From a virus: a stretch of 64,000 nucleotides of DNA. The DNA lies in the IMG/VR virus record IMGVR_UViG_3300032242_001644, positions 22,413-86,412 of that record, one strand, 5' to 3'. The position numbers and the translations under genes were made by a program. Below are positions 51,601 through 60,894 of this stretch, piece by piece; position 1 is the stretch's first letter; each line of letters starts with the position of its first letter. Below the pieces are notes generated by a model. The model was not told the DNA's origin. It searched no databases and was given only the letters and a program-made list of their open reading frames with translations.

Positions 51601-54600
51601 TACCAACGACATCAAGATTACCTGCAACATGCACATTGCTTTGTAGATTAATTAAATTACTTGCCGCGGTTACATTAAAGTCTTGTGATAATGTTTGTAT
51701 TGTGTTACCAGTGATTCTAAAATCACCAGTTTCAATTTTGGTGGCATCAACATAGGTTATGTTGCCTAGACCATTGTTAAAGGTCAGGCTTGTTCCAAAT
51801 GTAACATTACTATTAGTGAAATTAACTTCGCCAGTGTGTTGATTAACAGCAAAGTGATCACCAACATTAAAATTTCCTTCATTGTCAACATACGTATAAT
51901 AAATCTGTGCGCCGTTTGTTTTAACAACTTCATTACCATCAATTTTATCGTTAGGATCGTTAGTTGTTAGTTTGCCTGCACCAATATATGCAACGTTATG
52001 ACTGATAAAATATCCAACAACCCCAACACCGTCGCCAACAATACCATAATTTCCATATACGCTTGCTGATCCAATTGAACGCATTTCAGCGCCAAAATCT
52101 GAATAATCGGCAAAATCAATTATTGTTGAGCGGCCGCCTGCACTGGTTCTAATATCTTGTTGTGTGTAGCCGTCATCGACCATTGCTGTGGAATTATTTG
52201 CACCATCAAAGTGCATCATCAATACGGTGTTGTTATCTGGCTTTAGGGCTGCGGTTGGTGCTGTAAAGTTTGCAGTATATTTTGCAACGCCTTTTTCAAT
52301 TCTTAGATCGTCTATGTATCCGTAAAATAAACTAGTTTGAGTAAAATTAGCTCCGATAACCACTGGACATTGAATATAATTGTTGTTGTCTGTATATGTG
52401 GTTCCGCTTTGTGTTCCATTAACAAACATTTTAGTGCTTGTTCCTGATTTAGAAACAGCAATATGTGTCCATGTGTTTAATGGTACTGCGGCGGCACCTG
52501 TGATTACGTTAACACCATTAACAAGAAATGTTGGAACATAAGTGGTGTTTAAATATAAAACAGGAGTCACTGATGGATTTGATGGTCGGAAGTCTGTTAA
52601 GATTTGATTTAATCCAACTCCGCCTGTTCTATACACCCACAGTTCAATAGTAAAGTTTCCTGTACCAAACGCAAAATCAGGTGACGATGCTAGACTAAGA
52701 TAATCAGTAGTTCCGTTTAATATTAAACTTGCAGTACCATATTTGTAAATTGATGATGATAATTTTGCTCCACCGTGTACTGTTATAGTTTTGCCAGGAC
52801 GGTTAGTGATCGTATCAAATCCCAGTACGCGGCCGTTAATATTATAAAAGTCGCCATCAATACTGCTAATTGTGCCTGTTGCTAGTACTGTAGACCCATC
52901 GGCAGCAAAAGATGTCAGTGTATTGCCAACTGCCCACGTGCCTGTCTTGTTGGTAATTTTAATTCTAGTTTTGCCGGCGCCTGCAAATCCATTTGTACTG
53001 CTGTAAAGGTAAAAACTACGTCCAGCAAAATATGTAAAAGAATTTAACCACTCAATTCTAGTGCCGTTGGTTGCTGCAATTGCGTCGCCGCCGGGAACAA
53101 TAAATGTAGCATTGTGGAATAACATTGCTGCTTCGTTACTAGTTGCATCTAAGATGGACCCGTCAACATATGCGCCCATTCCGGCGTCACCTCGATCATA
53201 CCCACGAGGATCGGGTGTTGGCTGTGTCCAAAATGCTAACCCTGCATACACCGAGTGTTCATTTCCGCCTCGAACTATATCATAGATCATAGCATCAACT
53301 ATCACGCCCATATTATTCTTAGTTGATACTGGATCAAATGTTGTAGGTGCGTAGGTTACTGTTGCGTAGGCATATGCTTCTTCTTTAAGAAATTCTTTGT
53401 TTAGTGAAAGAATAGTGGCAGCATTGACCAATACGCCCGATGTAACGGCTGCGCTATTGGCTGTTATGCTTGGAAGATTTGCTTTTAATGTTCCATTATT
53501 AATAACATAATTTACATTATCTAATAGACCTTGTAGTTTTGTACCTGTAGTGCCGTCTGATGCTAGCGGTCCTGCACTGGGATTTAATGGGTTAGACGGG
53601 GTTTTGGTAACTGTTCCGTTAGTTACCAGGGCTGTAATTATATTTTTAATTCTAGTAACAGTACCAACAGTTTGTGTTTTAATACTGTTAACAGATAATA
53701 CACTGGCGGTACCTTGTGTAATTACAGATATGTTTTTAACATAGGGACTACGAGTAGTTACCTTTCCGCCAGATTGGAATGAAAATGCATGTCCTGTATT
53801 GTTAGCGGCATCGTGATAAAAATTACCAAAGGTGCAATCTTCAACAGTAGTTTCACCTGTTAATGCAACAGCATTTTTATACATAGTTGATGCTGTTGGA
53901 TAGATGAATACACTTCGTATTCCTGCACCTTTAACAGATACTCCCGCAGGAACAACTAGAGGAAACGTTTCTTCGTAACGACCAGGGTAGATGAATACTG
54001 TAGTGCCAGACGTAGCTTGACTAAGTGCATGAGAAATAGTTGCAAATGGATCGTTTTGATGTGTGCCGGACTTTGTATCATTGCCGTTAGTTGCAACATA
54101 GATAATATTGCCCTGCGTTAATGATAAATTAATTCCATTAATAATTAACGAGTCAGCGGTTACAGTTTGAGAATGTAAATTCTGAACCCAAAGATCTTTC
54201 CAGTGTTTATCGCTACTGCCTAATGAGTATAGATCAGTTGTACTTGGTATAATATTGCTGTCAATTTTAGCATTAAAAGTAACAGTGTCGTTATAGGGAA
54301 CTGCTTGATTAGTACTACCAATTTGTATATTGCCATCAGCACTGATATTGCCCGTTGCGGTAATGTTACCGGTAACATTGGTATTACCATAGATATCAAC
54401 AGTTCCGGTACCGTGAGGACGTAGTTCTAAGTTTGCATTGCTAGCAGTTGTTGAGATTGTATTATTTTCTAATTTTAAATCATCAACTAGTAATTTTGAT
54501 TGATATACAACTAGGCCACCTGCAGCACCTGCTAGATTTAGCGTGCCTGTATTGCTGGTAATTGTACTACCAGAAATATTGATATTTCCAATATTAATAT

Positions 54601-54808
54601 TATCGCTGGTAATATTAATAGTGCCGGTACGTGTTGTACCATTTACTGTCAAGTCTGCTGTTATGTCAGTAGGATTGGCGACATTTATGCCGATGCGCTT
54701 ATTATTAACATCTAGATAAAGTAGGTTCGTCTCGAAGGCTAAATCCACACCATTTCTGATGAGGTTGTTCTTCAAGAGCGGACCGCTAATTCGACCAAGC
54801 TGGCTCAT
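48650..54808 (-). CDS. Giant beta-helix fibre with LamG-like insert, 2052 residues
   Basis: A multi-domain fibre starting MSQLGRISGPLLKNNL, a start shared with the next gene upstream. Order of parts: fibre-type head repeat (LELRPHGTGTVDI); a pectate-lyase-like beta-helix beginning IIYVATNGNDTKSGTHQNDP (about 235-260); a helical module (LNKEFLKEEAYAYA, GVIVDAMIYDIVRGGN, about 470-520); and a LamG/concanavalin-type lectin domain (about 680-875, LNGTTDYLSLASSPDF, FTIELWVYR, TWTHIAVSKSG, YIDDLRIEKG). The remainder is ~12 repeats with L(E/N/Q)L.A.GTGK(V/I).VP..(N/D)V and TQTGDTTQTG linkers. The C-terminal MIRFNTTLARYEGYNG..W motif occurs in many phage fibres. Strongly predicted to be a receptor-binding shaft with a lectin. 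Confidence 0.88.
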   Translation of the reverse strand: MSQLGRISGPLLKNNLIRNGVDLAFETNLLYLDVNNKRIGINVANPTDITADLTVNGTTRTGTINITSDNINIGNINISGSTITSNTGTLNLAGAAGGLVVYQSKLLVDDLKLENNTISTTASNANLELRPHGTGTVDIYGNTNVTGNITATGNISADGNIQIGSTNQAVPYNDTVTFNAKIDSNIIPSTTDLYSLGSSDKHWKDLWVQNLHSQTVTADSLIINGINLSLTQGNIIYVATNGNDTKSGTHQNDPFATISHALSQATSGTTVFIYPGRYEETFPLVVPAGVSVKGAGIRSVFIYPTASTMYKNAVALTGETTVEDCTFGNFYHDAANNTGHAFSFQSGGKVTTRSPYVKNISVITQGTASVLSVNSIKTQTVGTVTRIKNIITALVTNGTVTKTPSNPLNPSAGPLASDGTTGTKLQGLLDNVNYVINNGTLKANLPSITANSAAVTSGVLVNAATILSLNKEFLKEEAYAYATVTYAPTTFDPVSTKNNMGVIVDAMIYDIVRGGNEHSVYAGLAFWTQPTPDPRGYDRGDAGMGAYVDGSILDATSNEAAMLFHNATFIVPGGDAIAATNGTRIEWLNSFTYFAGRSFYLYSSTNGFAGAGKTRIKITNKTGTWAVGNTLTSFAADGSTVLATGTISSIDGDFYNINGRVLGFDTITNRPGKTITVHGGAKLSSSIYKYGTASLILNGTTDYLSLASSPDFAFGTGNFTIELWVYRTGGVGLNQILTDFRPSNPSVTPVLYLNTTYVPTFLVNGVNVITGAAAVPLNTWTHIAVSKSGTSTKMFVNGTQSGTTYTDNNNYIQCPVVIGANFTQTSLFYGYIDDLRIEKGVAKYTANFTAPTAALKPDNNTVLMMHFDGANNSTAMVDDGYTQQDIRTSAGGRSTIIDFADYSDFGAEMRSIGSASVYGNYGIVGDGVGVVGYFISHNVAYIGAGKLTTNDPNDKIDGNEVVKTNGAQIYYTYVDNEGNFNVGDHFAVNQHTGEVNFTNSNVTFGTSLTFNNGLGNITYVDATKIETGDFRITGNTIQTLSQDFNVTAASNLINLQSNVHVAGNLDVVGNVTIAGNITIGDQTTDTVSFVAGVNSDILPTTTSTYNLGSPTLQWKGIYATEADIGSIRIDSNVITTIDSSSNLELRANGSGKILVPSNNVELTQNLTVNGTTNTKDVNITGTVTQTGDVVQTGTVTQTGNLNVTGRIAVSGDAQFNNILISGNSVATTVGNDNLNLNAHGTGKVIIPTANVLINNNLTVNGLATIATLTTPNTVTAGTFSTGDILISQNYITTTQSNSNLELIANGSGKIIVPLNDVQLAQQLRVIGTTTTADVTIVGTLAHTGATTQTGDTTQTGDFTLTGNLTVNNTAQFKDVQIDNNVITTTIGNNNLQLLAAGTGRVLVPSNNVEIANGLTVTGTSSTTTINNTGTVTSGTFSTGNIQVTSNTISTTVTNSNLELIAAGTGKITVPTNDVQFGQTLQVSGTTTLSTTGITGTLTHTGDTTHTGNTNQTGNFVLTGNLTVNNTAQFKDVKIDNNVITTTIGSNDLLLQASGTGKVLVPSNNVLLNQTLTVTGTTTTTSINNTGTVTSGTFSTGDITVNSNVITTTVSNSNLELQANGSGKVYVPNNNVQLDQALTVVGLTTLASTTIVGTVTQTGATTQTGDVTQTGTYTLNGNLTVGATAQFKDVQIDNNVITTTIGNNDLNLQAAGTGRIYVPNNDVAIDQNLTVTGTTTTSIINNSGTITAATFNDGDITISGNIIQTTATNSNLQLKAAGTGFIELEQFEIQDNTIRISAADTDLVLQPNGTGIVSINSNQALKLPSGTGDSAYSPGTSQNQRPVTPTEGMIRFNTTLARYEGYNGITWVRLDGVEDADGNTKITAELTPGANDNTIRFYTDGTQVADLNSTRFNVTTLTAGDINVTGNTISTTSTNENLILAPNGAGAVRTGNFSFKDNTITNTVNNSITYINQTGNGYFKINSTGGFVIPTGLTEQRPPLFAVGMMRYNVDPGNFRVEIWDGSNWINAGQGAGGGVSAAEAQDIGILSAIIFG
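48900..51420 (-). repeat. Tandem LxLxAxGTGK fibre repeats (coding)
   Basis: About eleven of the gene's twelve copies lie here in tandem, with TQTG linkers. They encode the C-terminal shaft of the 2052-residue fibre. The same repeat family, also twelve copies, forms the shaft of the paralog at 54.9-59.7 kb. Confidence 0.7.
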
Positions 54809-54928
54809 GCGCTCTCCTATTGACCCCGTGTTTCACGGTTAACCACCTTGCATTGCGGGTTTACCACAGTTTAATATCGGGGACTTTTGGTCAAATCCCT
54901 CAGTAATAGTATTTAGCGAATTTGGAAA
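54809..54928 (-). promoter_or_regulatory. Long structured leader with late promoter
   Basis: The 120 bases before the 2052-residue fibre start with a late-promoter-like GCTAAATACTATTA (octamer at 54910-54917). They contain a hairpin CCGTG-TTT-CACGG (54826-54838) and a GGGA...TCCC stem. An AGGAG-type site lies near the ATG. Long leaders are unusual in this window, so translational control is possible. Confidence 0.5.
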
Positions 54929-57900
54929 TTAACCCAGGATCAAGCCCCAAAGATCAGTAATGGCAGCAATCTCAGCAGCATTTAACAGAGCAACATTACC
55001 GCCACCTAACGATACATATTCAATTCCGTTAAAAACCTCGGCCACACTTAAATTTGTATTAAATCTAAAGTCACCAAGCACTGGATTTGTTGGGCGACTA
55101 GCTTCATCACCTGCTGGGATACCAATTCCGCCTGCGCCGCCGAACTGAACATACCCGTATCCTGTATTTTGCACAACAATAGCAGAAGTGGGGTCTTCGT
55201 TTTGTATATTGTTTGTGTTAAATTCAATGTTACCAAGTTTTAATTGACCAGCGTTATCCGGAGTTAGTACAATATCGGACCCAACACTAGTTGATGAAAT
55301 TGTATTTCCGCTAAACTGTAAATTATTGTTCACTAACATCGAATTGAGATTCAATCCAGCTGATGTCAGTGTCATTGCTGTGGTGTTATTGGCTACAAAA
55401 TTAATGCTGTTGTTGGTAGGATGGGCAAGAACTGTAGTTCTACGATCTGTTGAAAATAATCCGCCAAACGTAACTCTAGCTCCGTTCCATCCTGAAAATA
55501 ATGTATCAGATGTGTTTAATCTAATGTCTCCAATATTGTTTGTACTACGGGCAGCGGTAGTACCTGAAGGAATTTTTAATGCATTAGTGGCTGATATTAT
55601 TGCGCTGCCTGCACCAACTGTTAGCTCAATGTTGTCATTCAATGCCGTTGCTTTAATACTATTTGCATCGAACGTAATTTTAGGTAATGTTACATTTCCA
55701 AGACCTGCTGCAACTAATTTAATATTTGTAGAGGGCTGACTTGTTATATAATTCTGAGAAATTATTAAATTACCGTTGGTAAACATATCGGAGTATACAG
55801 TTCCGCTATTGTTAATAGTAGTGGTTGCTGTTGTTCCATTGACCCGCAATTGATTTGTTATTGCTACATTGTCATATCCTACACGTACAACTCCGCTGCC
55901 TGCGGCACGTAATTCTAAATCGGCATTAGATGCTGTGGTTGTAATCACATTATTAACTATCGACATTTCAGCAAAAAACGCACTAGTGTCAGTTACTGTT
56001 AAATTATTAGAAATACTAAAATTACCAGTTTGAACAACATTGCCAGTTTGTGTTTTATTTCCTGTGAGCAATTCGTTAGCAATTACAAGATTCTTAATCG
56101 AAGTGGCACCTGATACTTTCAACTCGTGATCAATTAACAGTGGATCATAGGCTAAATGTATATCTTTTGTTGCTCTTAACACTAAATCAACATTGCCCAA
56201 TGTGGTAATGTAGTTGTCTTTAAAAACAATGGTACCATCGCTGAAACGATCCGAAGTAATTGTTCCGCTGTTTGTTATTCCTGCAGTTGTTGTTGACCCG
56301 TCAACTTGTAAATTTGCCGCAACTCTAAATACATCATCAATTACCACGCGACCGGTTCCTGCAGCACGTAATTCTAAATCTGCGTTTGTATCAGATGTAG
56401 AAATTATGTTGTTAACAATATCAACATTGTTAAAATATGCAGCTTGGGTAACCGTTAAATTATTAGATAATGTGTAATCGCCTGTTTGATTAGAATTACC
56501 TGTTTGATTGCTAGTGCCTATATGTGTCAATAGTACCGGTGCAAGTGCATTACCAATGACAGTATTGCCTAATGTTGATGTTCCGGTAACAGCCAAATCA
56601 TTACTAATTAATACACTATTAGACGCTGCTGATACTTTTCCAGATAAATTAGGGGACAATATTAAATTATCATTGCCCACGGTGGTGGCAATATAGTTTT
56701 GTGTTATTACTATGTTGCCTTCTGTAAATGTGTCAGCTGTTATAGTTCCACTGTTGGTAATACCGTTTGTGGTAGTGGTACCTACAACACGTAAATTATT
56801 TGTAATAGTTAAATTATCATTGACTAGAACTTTGCCAGTACCTGCTGCACGTAGTTCTAGATCAGAATTGGTATTAACTGTGGTAATTTGATTGTTAACA
56901 ATATTAATATTATTAAAATATGCTGCTTGAGTAACGGTTAAATTACGAGATAAGTTATAATTACCGGTCTGTATAGTATTGCCTGTTTGGTTACTAGCAC
57001 CGGTGTGGGTTATTGCTCCGTTAATAACAGTATTAGCCAGTGTTGATAATCCGTCTACTTTTAGATTGTTTGTAATTTCAACATTACTAACACCTATAAC
57101 TTTTCCGGTTGAGTGTGCTTTTAATAATAAATTATGATTTAATCCTGTTGTAGCTATTTGGTTATCAAAAATAACGATATCACTATCATTTAATCTAGGT
57201 AAAGACAGTGTATCGGTAATTGATGCATTACCAACTGTGGTTATACCCAACGCATTTAAATTATTTTGTATTTGTACATCTGCTACAGGAACCAAAACTT
57301 GTCCGCTACCTGCTGCATATAATTCTAAATCGGCATTAGATGCTGTGGTTGCAATTTGTCCAGCTGACACTGTGATAGTTTCGAATGCCGCTTGCACAGT
57401 TGCAGATATATTTCCAGTAAGTCCGATGCCGTTAGATACGTTTCTATTGCCGGTTTGTGTTGTTGACCCAGTTTGATGAATATATCCAGTTATATTAACA
57501 TTTTTTGTTGTGCTAGTACCATTAACTGTTAGTTGATTACTGATCAACAACTCATTATTTTCAAACAGAATCTTTCCGGACCCGTGAGTTCTTAATTCTA
57601 GATCTGCATTAGAAAGGGTAGTTTGTATAATATTGTCAAAAATTTGTATATTACTATCGATTACGGATAACTGATTGATTATTTTATTCCATCGTTTACC
57701 AGGTAATATTAATGGTTCGCCTAGCCCTGTTACAAATGTATCGTTACCTAAACTAAATCTTCGATCAGCTGACGGTAAAATATCCGAACTAGTGTCTGCT
57801 TTAAACTCAGTCATATCAACAAGTTGATCGCCGAGAGTTAATGTACCTTTAACGGAAAAATTGTTGCCTACTGAAATATCTTTATTTGCTAAAATATTTT

Positions 57901-59698
57901 GTGTTAAGTTTAAATTGTCAGTATTTGATACTAGATTAACATCTCCATATGTACTTGAAATTGTATTTCCGTTAAATTTTATATTTCCAGTAGAAACTAA
58001 AGTTGAATTAATTTTAGTTTCAGATCCAGCAGTGGCAAAATTAATAGAAGATGCCCCTTGTGCGGTTACACCTACTCCATTAAATGTTACATCTCCCGTT
58101 GCATGGTCAACTGAAAATGCATCGCCTACACGAAATGTTCCTCTATTATCTAAACTTTGATAATATACACGGCCGCCGCCTATTTCAATAACTTCATTAG
58201 TTTGATTGTTTACTGACGGATCGTTAACAACATCTGTTCCGGCACCCACGTATGCAAAATTATAATCAACAAGATATATTAATGTATTTGGGCCATCTGC
58301 ATATGCACCATATATTCCGTATACTGTGGCAGATCCAATACTTCTTACCTCGGCACCATATCTAGTAACACCAAGATTTGCGTCGTATCTTCCGATACCT
58401 GTAGTTGCATGAAGAGAAATATTTGCAAAGTAGGTAAAACAATTTAACCATTCAACACGCACACCGTTAGTCATGGTCAATGCATCGGCGTTGGGCGTAA
58501 TCATTGTTACGCTTTGGAATAACATACTTGCTTCTTTAGTTGAAGTATTTGCCACGGCGCCGTCAACCAGTGCTCCTCGACCAGCATCGTGGGCATTGAC
58601 CATTGTTTCTTTGGTAATAATAGAAACATTTTGGATATACGGGCTACGAGTTGTTACCTTAATGTCCGATGCAAATCTAAAAGCATATCCAGTATCGGCA
58701 CTACTACTATAATAAAAATCCTTAACTGTTAAGTCATTAATGGTAGTTTCACCATTTAATAAAAATACATCTTTGTTATTTGTCCCAACTGTGGGTACAA
58801 TAGTAACTGATCGTATGCCAGTTCCTCTAACAGTTACACCGGCCGGCACTGTCAACGGTAGTATTTCAGTATATGTTCCAGGGTATATTAAAATCTCATC
58901 ACCTGCTGATGCCGATAGCAATGCTTTTTTAATTGTTAAAAATGTATTGGCTTCATGATCACCATAGTTAGCGTCGTTACCGTTTACTGACACATACCAA
59001 AGTTTACCCGGACGTAATGTTAAATTTACACTACCTGATTCAAAAACATCAGTAGTAATAGTTTGTCCGTTTAATAAGTTTGCATAGGTATTAAGCCACC
59101 TGTTTCCACCAGTTGCAGGATCTTCGCCTAATGAATAAAAAGTATCCTGTGTTGGCAAGAAGTTGCTGTTAACACCTGCTGCAATATTAACTTGATCTTG
59201 AGAACTATTGTTACCAAATACAATAGTACCATCAATTAAAATATCCCCACTGGCATAGATATCTCCAGTTACATTTAAATTAGTTGGGATTTCAACTGTG
59301 CCAACACCGTGTGGGCGTAGTTCTATTGATTGGTTAGTTGTTGTAGACGAGATAATATTATCATTGAAATTTAAATCGTCTGTGCGTATATTAGGAGATA
59401 TAATGCTGCCAAGTGCATTTAAGTATAAATTGCCCGTGGTAGAGCTAATTGTATTAGCATTAGGAGTGTTAATTGTTAAGGTTGGTAATTTAAGAGCGTT
59501 TGCAATTAAATCAGTTGTCTTAAAAGATGAATTTACGTTTAATGCAGTCTGTGCATCAGTTGCGCTGGTGTTTATACCAATGCTTTTATTAGTAACATCA
59601 AGGTATAGTAGTGTATCATCTACTGAAAGATCAATACCTTGTCGCTCAAGGTTGTCCCTGAGCATTACACCTGAAATTCGCCCTAGTTCTTGTCCCAT
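54929..59698 (-). CDS. Giant beta-helix fibre, 1589 residues (paralog without LamG)
   Basis: A paralog of the 2052-residue fibre. I use the ATG at 59698 (MGQELGRISGVMLRDNL) because a GGAG lies 6 bases upstream; the TTG at 59710 gives four extra residues and overlaps that site. The beta-helix segment LWYVSVNGNDANYGDHEAN (about 231-250), RSPYIQNVSIITKETM, VEWLNCFTYFANISL and the C-terminal LELRAAGTGKV repeats (12 copies) line up with the paralog. The LamG-like lectin and the helical module are missing. The late promoter and ribosome binding site are good. Duplication followed by domain gain or loss is the most direct explanation. Two related fibres could give two specificities. Confidence 0.87.
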   Translation of the reverse strand: MGQELGRISGVMLRDNLERQGIDLSVDDTLLYLDVTNKSIGINTSATDAQTALNVNSSFKTTDLIANALKLPTLTINTPNANTISSTTGNLYLNALGSIISPNIRTDDLNFNDNIISSTTTNQSIELRPHGVGTVEIPTNLNVTGDIYASGDILIDGTIVFGNNSSQDQVNIAAGVNSNFLPTQDTFYSLGEDPATGGNRWLNTYANLLNGQTITTDVFESGSVNLTLRPGKLWYVSVNGNDANYGDHEANTFLTIKKALLSASAGDEILIYPGTYTEILPLTVPAGVTVRGTGIRSVTIVPTVGTNNKDVFLLNGETTINDLTVKDFYYSSSADTGYAFRFASDIKVTTRSPYIQNVSIITKETMVNAHDAGRGALVDGAVANTSTKEASMLFQSVTMITPNADALTMTNGVRVEWLNCFTYFANISLHATTGIGRYDANLGVTRYGAEVRSIGSATVYGIYGAYADGPNTLIYLVDYNFAYVGAGTDVVNDPSVNNQTNEVIEIGGGRVYYQSLDNRGTFRVGDAFSVDHATGDVTFNGVGVTAQGASSINFATAGSETKINSTLVSTGNIKFNGNTISSTYGDVNLVSNTDNLNLTQNILANKDISVGNNFSVKGTLTLGDQLVDMTEFKADTSSDILPSADRRFSLGNDTFVTGLGEPLILPGKRWNKIINQLSVIDSNIQIFDNIIQTTLSNADLELRTHGSGKILFENNELLISNQLTVNGTSTTKNVNITGYIHQTGSTTQTGNRNVSNGIGLTGNISATVQAAFETITVSAGQIATTASNADLELYAAGSGQVLVPVADVQIQNNLNALGITTVGNASITDTLSLPRLNDSDIVIFDNQIATTGLNHNLLLKAHSTGKVIGVSNVEITNNLKVDGLSTLANTVINGAITHTGASNQTGNTIQTGNYNLSRNLTVTQAAYFNNINIVNNQITTVNTNSDLELRAAGTGKVLVNDNLTITNNLRVVGTTTTNGITNSGTITADTFTEGNIVITQNYIATTVGNDNLILSPNLSGKVSAASNSVLISNDLAVTGTSTLGNTVIGNALAPVLLTHIGTSNQTGNSNQTGDYTLSNNLTVTQAAYFNNVDIVNNIISTSDTNADLELRAAGTGRVVIDDVFRVAANLQVDGSTTTAGITNSGTITSDRFSDGTIVFKDNYITTLGNVDLVLRATKDIHLAYDPLLIDHELKVSGATSIKNLVIANELLTGNKTQTGNVVQTGNFSISNNLTVTDTSAFFAEMSIVNNVITTTASNADLELRAAGSGVVRVGYDNVAITNQLRVNGTTATTTINNSGTVYSDMFTNGNLIISQNYITSQPSTNIKLVAAGLGNVTLPKITFDANSIKATALNDNIELTVGAGSAIISATNALKIPSGTTAARSTNNIGDIRLNTSDTLFSGWNGARVTFGGLFSTDRRTTVLAHPTNNSINFVANNTTAMTLTSAGLNLNSMLVNNNLQFSGNTISSTSVGSDIVLTPDNAGQLKLGNIEFNTNNIQNEDPTSAIVVQNTGYGYVQFGGAGGIGIPAGDEASRPTNPVLGDFRFNTNLSVAEVFNGIEYVSLGGGNVALLNAAEIAAITDLWGLILG

Positions 59699-59713
59699 AG
59701 TAGTCTCCAATAG

Positions 59714-59721
59714 TATTTATT
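59714..59721 (-). promoter_or_regulatory. Late-promoter-like octamer AATAAATA
   Basis: The minus strand reads AATAAATACTATTGGAG, then ACTACT and the ATG at 59698. It shows the shared AAATACTATT core seen before several fibre genes. Confidence 0.55.
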
Positions 59722-59746
59722 GGATATGAGAGCTATTGACTTTTGG

Positions 59747-60547
59747 TTACGTGTCGAAACCTGTAATTACAGTAACGTATACTGTACCATACACGCCCAG
59801 ACTTGGCACAGGAGTGGCAAAGTTAATATAATAACCTGTTGGGTAGGCAAGATTAGTCAGAGTTGATTTACCCACAATAGTAACACTTGGGCCTGCAACG
59901 GCTGTGTTTATTGTTTGTGAAACAACAATAGTTGATGCTGTTACACCAGTAACTGTTAGATTACCGTTGTTAGTGGTGCTGCCGGATACTGTAATAGTTT
60001 GTCCAGTATGGAATCCAGCTGTTAAAAAATTTATTGTTGCAGTATTACTACTGGTAATTGTTTTTGTGCCTGATGTAAAACTAATAATTGTACCTGTTAC
60101 ATTACAGGGATTTTGTATAACTGTATAGTTGGTTCCAAACAGTTGAAATACGTTTTCAACATAGACCATTAATTGTGCGCCGGTCCATGGTGCACCGTTT
60201 TCAATAGTCGCTGGAGGTGTTGGACTCAATGGTCCGAATAGTGTTTCAACTGTATCACCAGAACCCAATGTGCTGTAGGTTACCTGTGATGGTACTTTAA
60301 ATTTAACGTTACGCCATGCACCTGCTTGATACACTTCAAATTCGCCATAGCCTGCACCAAGTACCTGCGTGTTCATTCTCATTTGGCCTTCTTTTGCTAA
60401 ACTAGTTTGTGGACGTTGAGCATCATTTCCAACAGGAATCTGTAGACTATTCTTCGAATTAGTTACAATTCTGCCGTAGGGATTTACAAGAAGTGTTCGA
60501 TCACTTACAGAAAATTTAGAAATGTTTTTTGTTTTTAAAAATTTCAT
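59747..60547 (-). CDS. Virion structural protein, fibre-associated
   Basis: A 266-residue protein whose start is MKFLKTKNISKFSVSDRTLL. Blocks such as SLQIPVGNDAQRPQTSL, GQMRMNTQVLGAGYGEFEVYQAGAWRN and LMVYVENVFQLFGTNYTV follow the pattern of small virion proteins near fibre genes of marine T4-like phages (P.G.MR.NT..GEFEVY). The second half is an Ig-like, Gly/Thr-rich region with ITVSGSTTNNGNLTVTGVTAST. The ATG overlaps the TGA of the 113-residue gene (ATGA). Structural role inferred from motif type and operon position. Confidence 0.75.
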   Translation of the reverse strand: MKFLKTKNISKFSVSDRTLLVNPYGRIVTNSKNSLQIPVGNDAQRPQTSLAKEGQMRMNTQVLGAGYGEFEVYQAGAWRNVKFKVPSQVTYSTLGSGDTVETLFGPLSPTPPATIENGAPWTGAQLMVYVENVFQLFGTNYTVIQNPCNVTGTIISFTSGTKTITSSNTATINFLTAGFHTGQTITVSGSTTNNGNLTVTGVTASTIVVSQTINTAVAGPSVTIVGKSTLTNLAYPTGYYINFATPVPSLGVYGTVYVTVITGFDT

Positions 60548-60885
60548 ACTGTTAATGTACTAACTGTTGCTGTAATTCTTCCAGATCCGTTGATTGCTGT
60601 TAGTTTACCCGATACAAAATCAGTGTTGGCCAATACTAGTCTTTCAGTATCAAAGAATACTGTTTCTCCTGCAGGAATATTTAAATTTTTAACAATGCAA
60701 TTATCGTCACTTACAGTCAATCCGCCACGTATCACATGCAGTTCTAAAGAAACTGCATTTATAGTTTCGTCGGCAGCATTAGGAGTTGCAGTATTGCAAA
60801 AAATCATAACTGTAATTGCATTTGCTCCTGAGCTAGTGTACAGAGTTGTATCTGTTCCGCTGGTAATTGGTGTACTTGTAATCAT
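60544..60885 (-). CDS. Small beta-sandwich virion protein (113 residues)
   Basis: A short protein of alternating hydrophobic strands: AITVMIFCNTATPN, VSLELHVIRGG, CIVKNLNIPAGETVFF, ERLVLANTDFVSGKLTAI. The IPAGETVFF..ERLVL turn parallels the LPPNSSMRV..GEKLIM turn of the 109-residue gene at 48.3-48.6 kb, so both probably have the same fold. The 3' end overlaps the next gene by four bases. It lies among virion-structural genes. No catalytic motif is visible. Confidence 0.7.
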   Translation of the reverse strand: MITSTPITSGTDTTLYTSSGANAITVMIFCNTATPNAADETINAVSLELHVIRGGLTVSDDNCIVKNLNIPAGETVFFDTERLVLANTDFVSGKLTAINGSGRITATVSTLTV

Positions 60886-60894
60886 CGTAATCTC

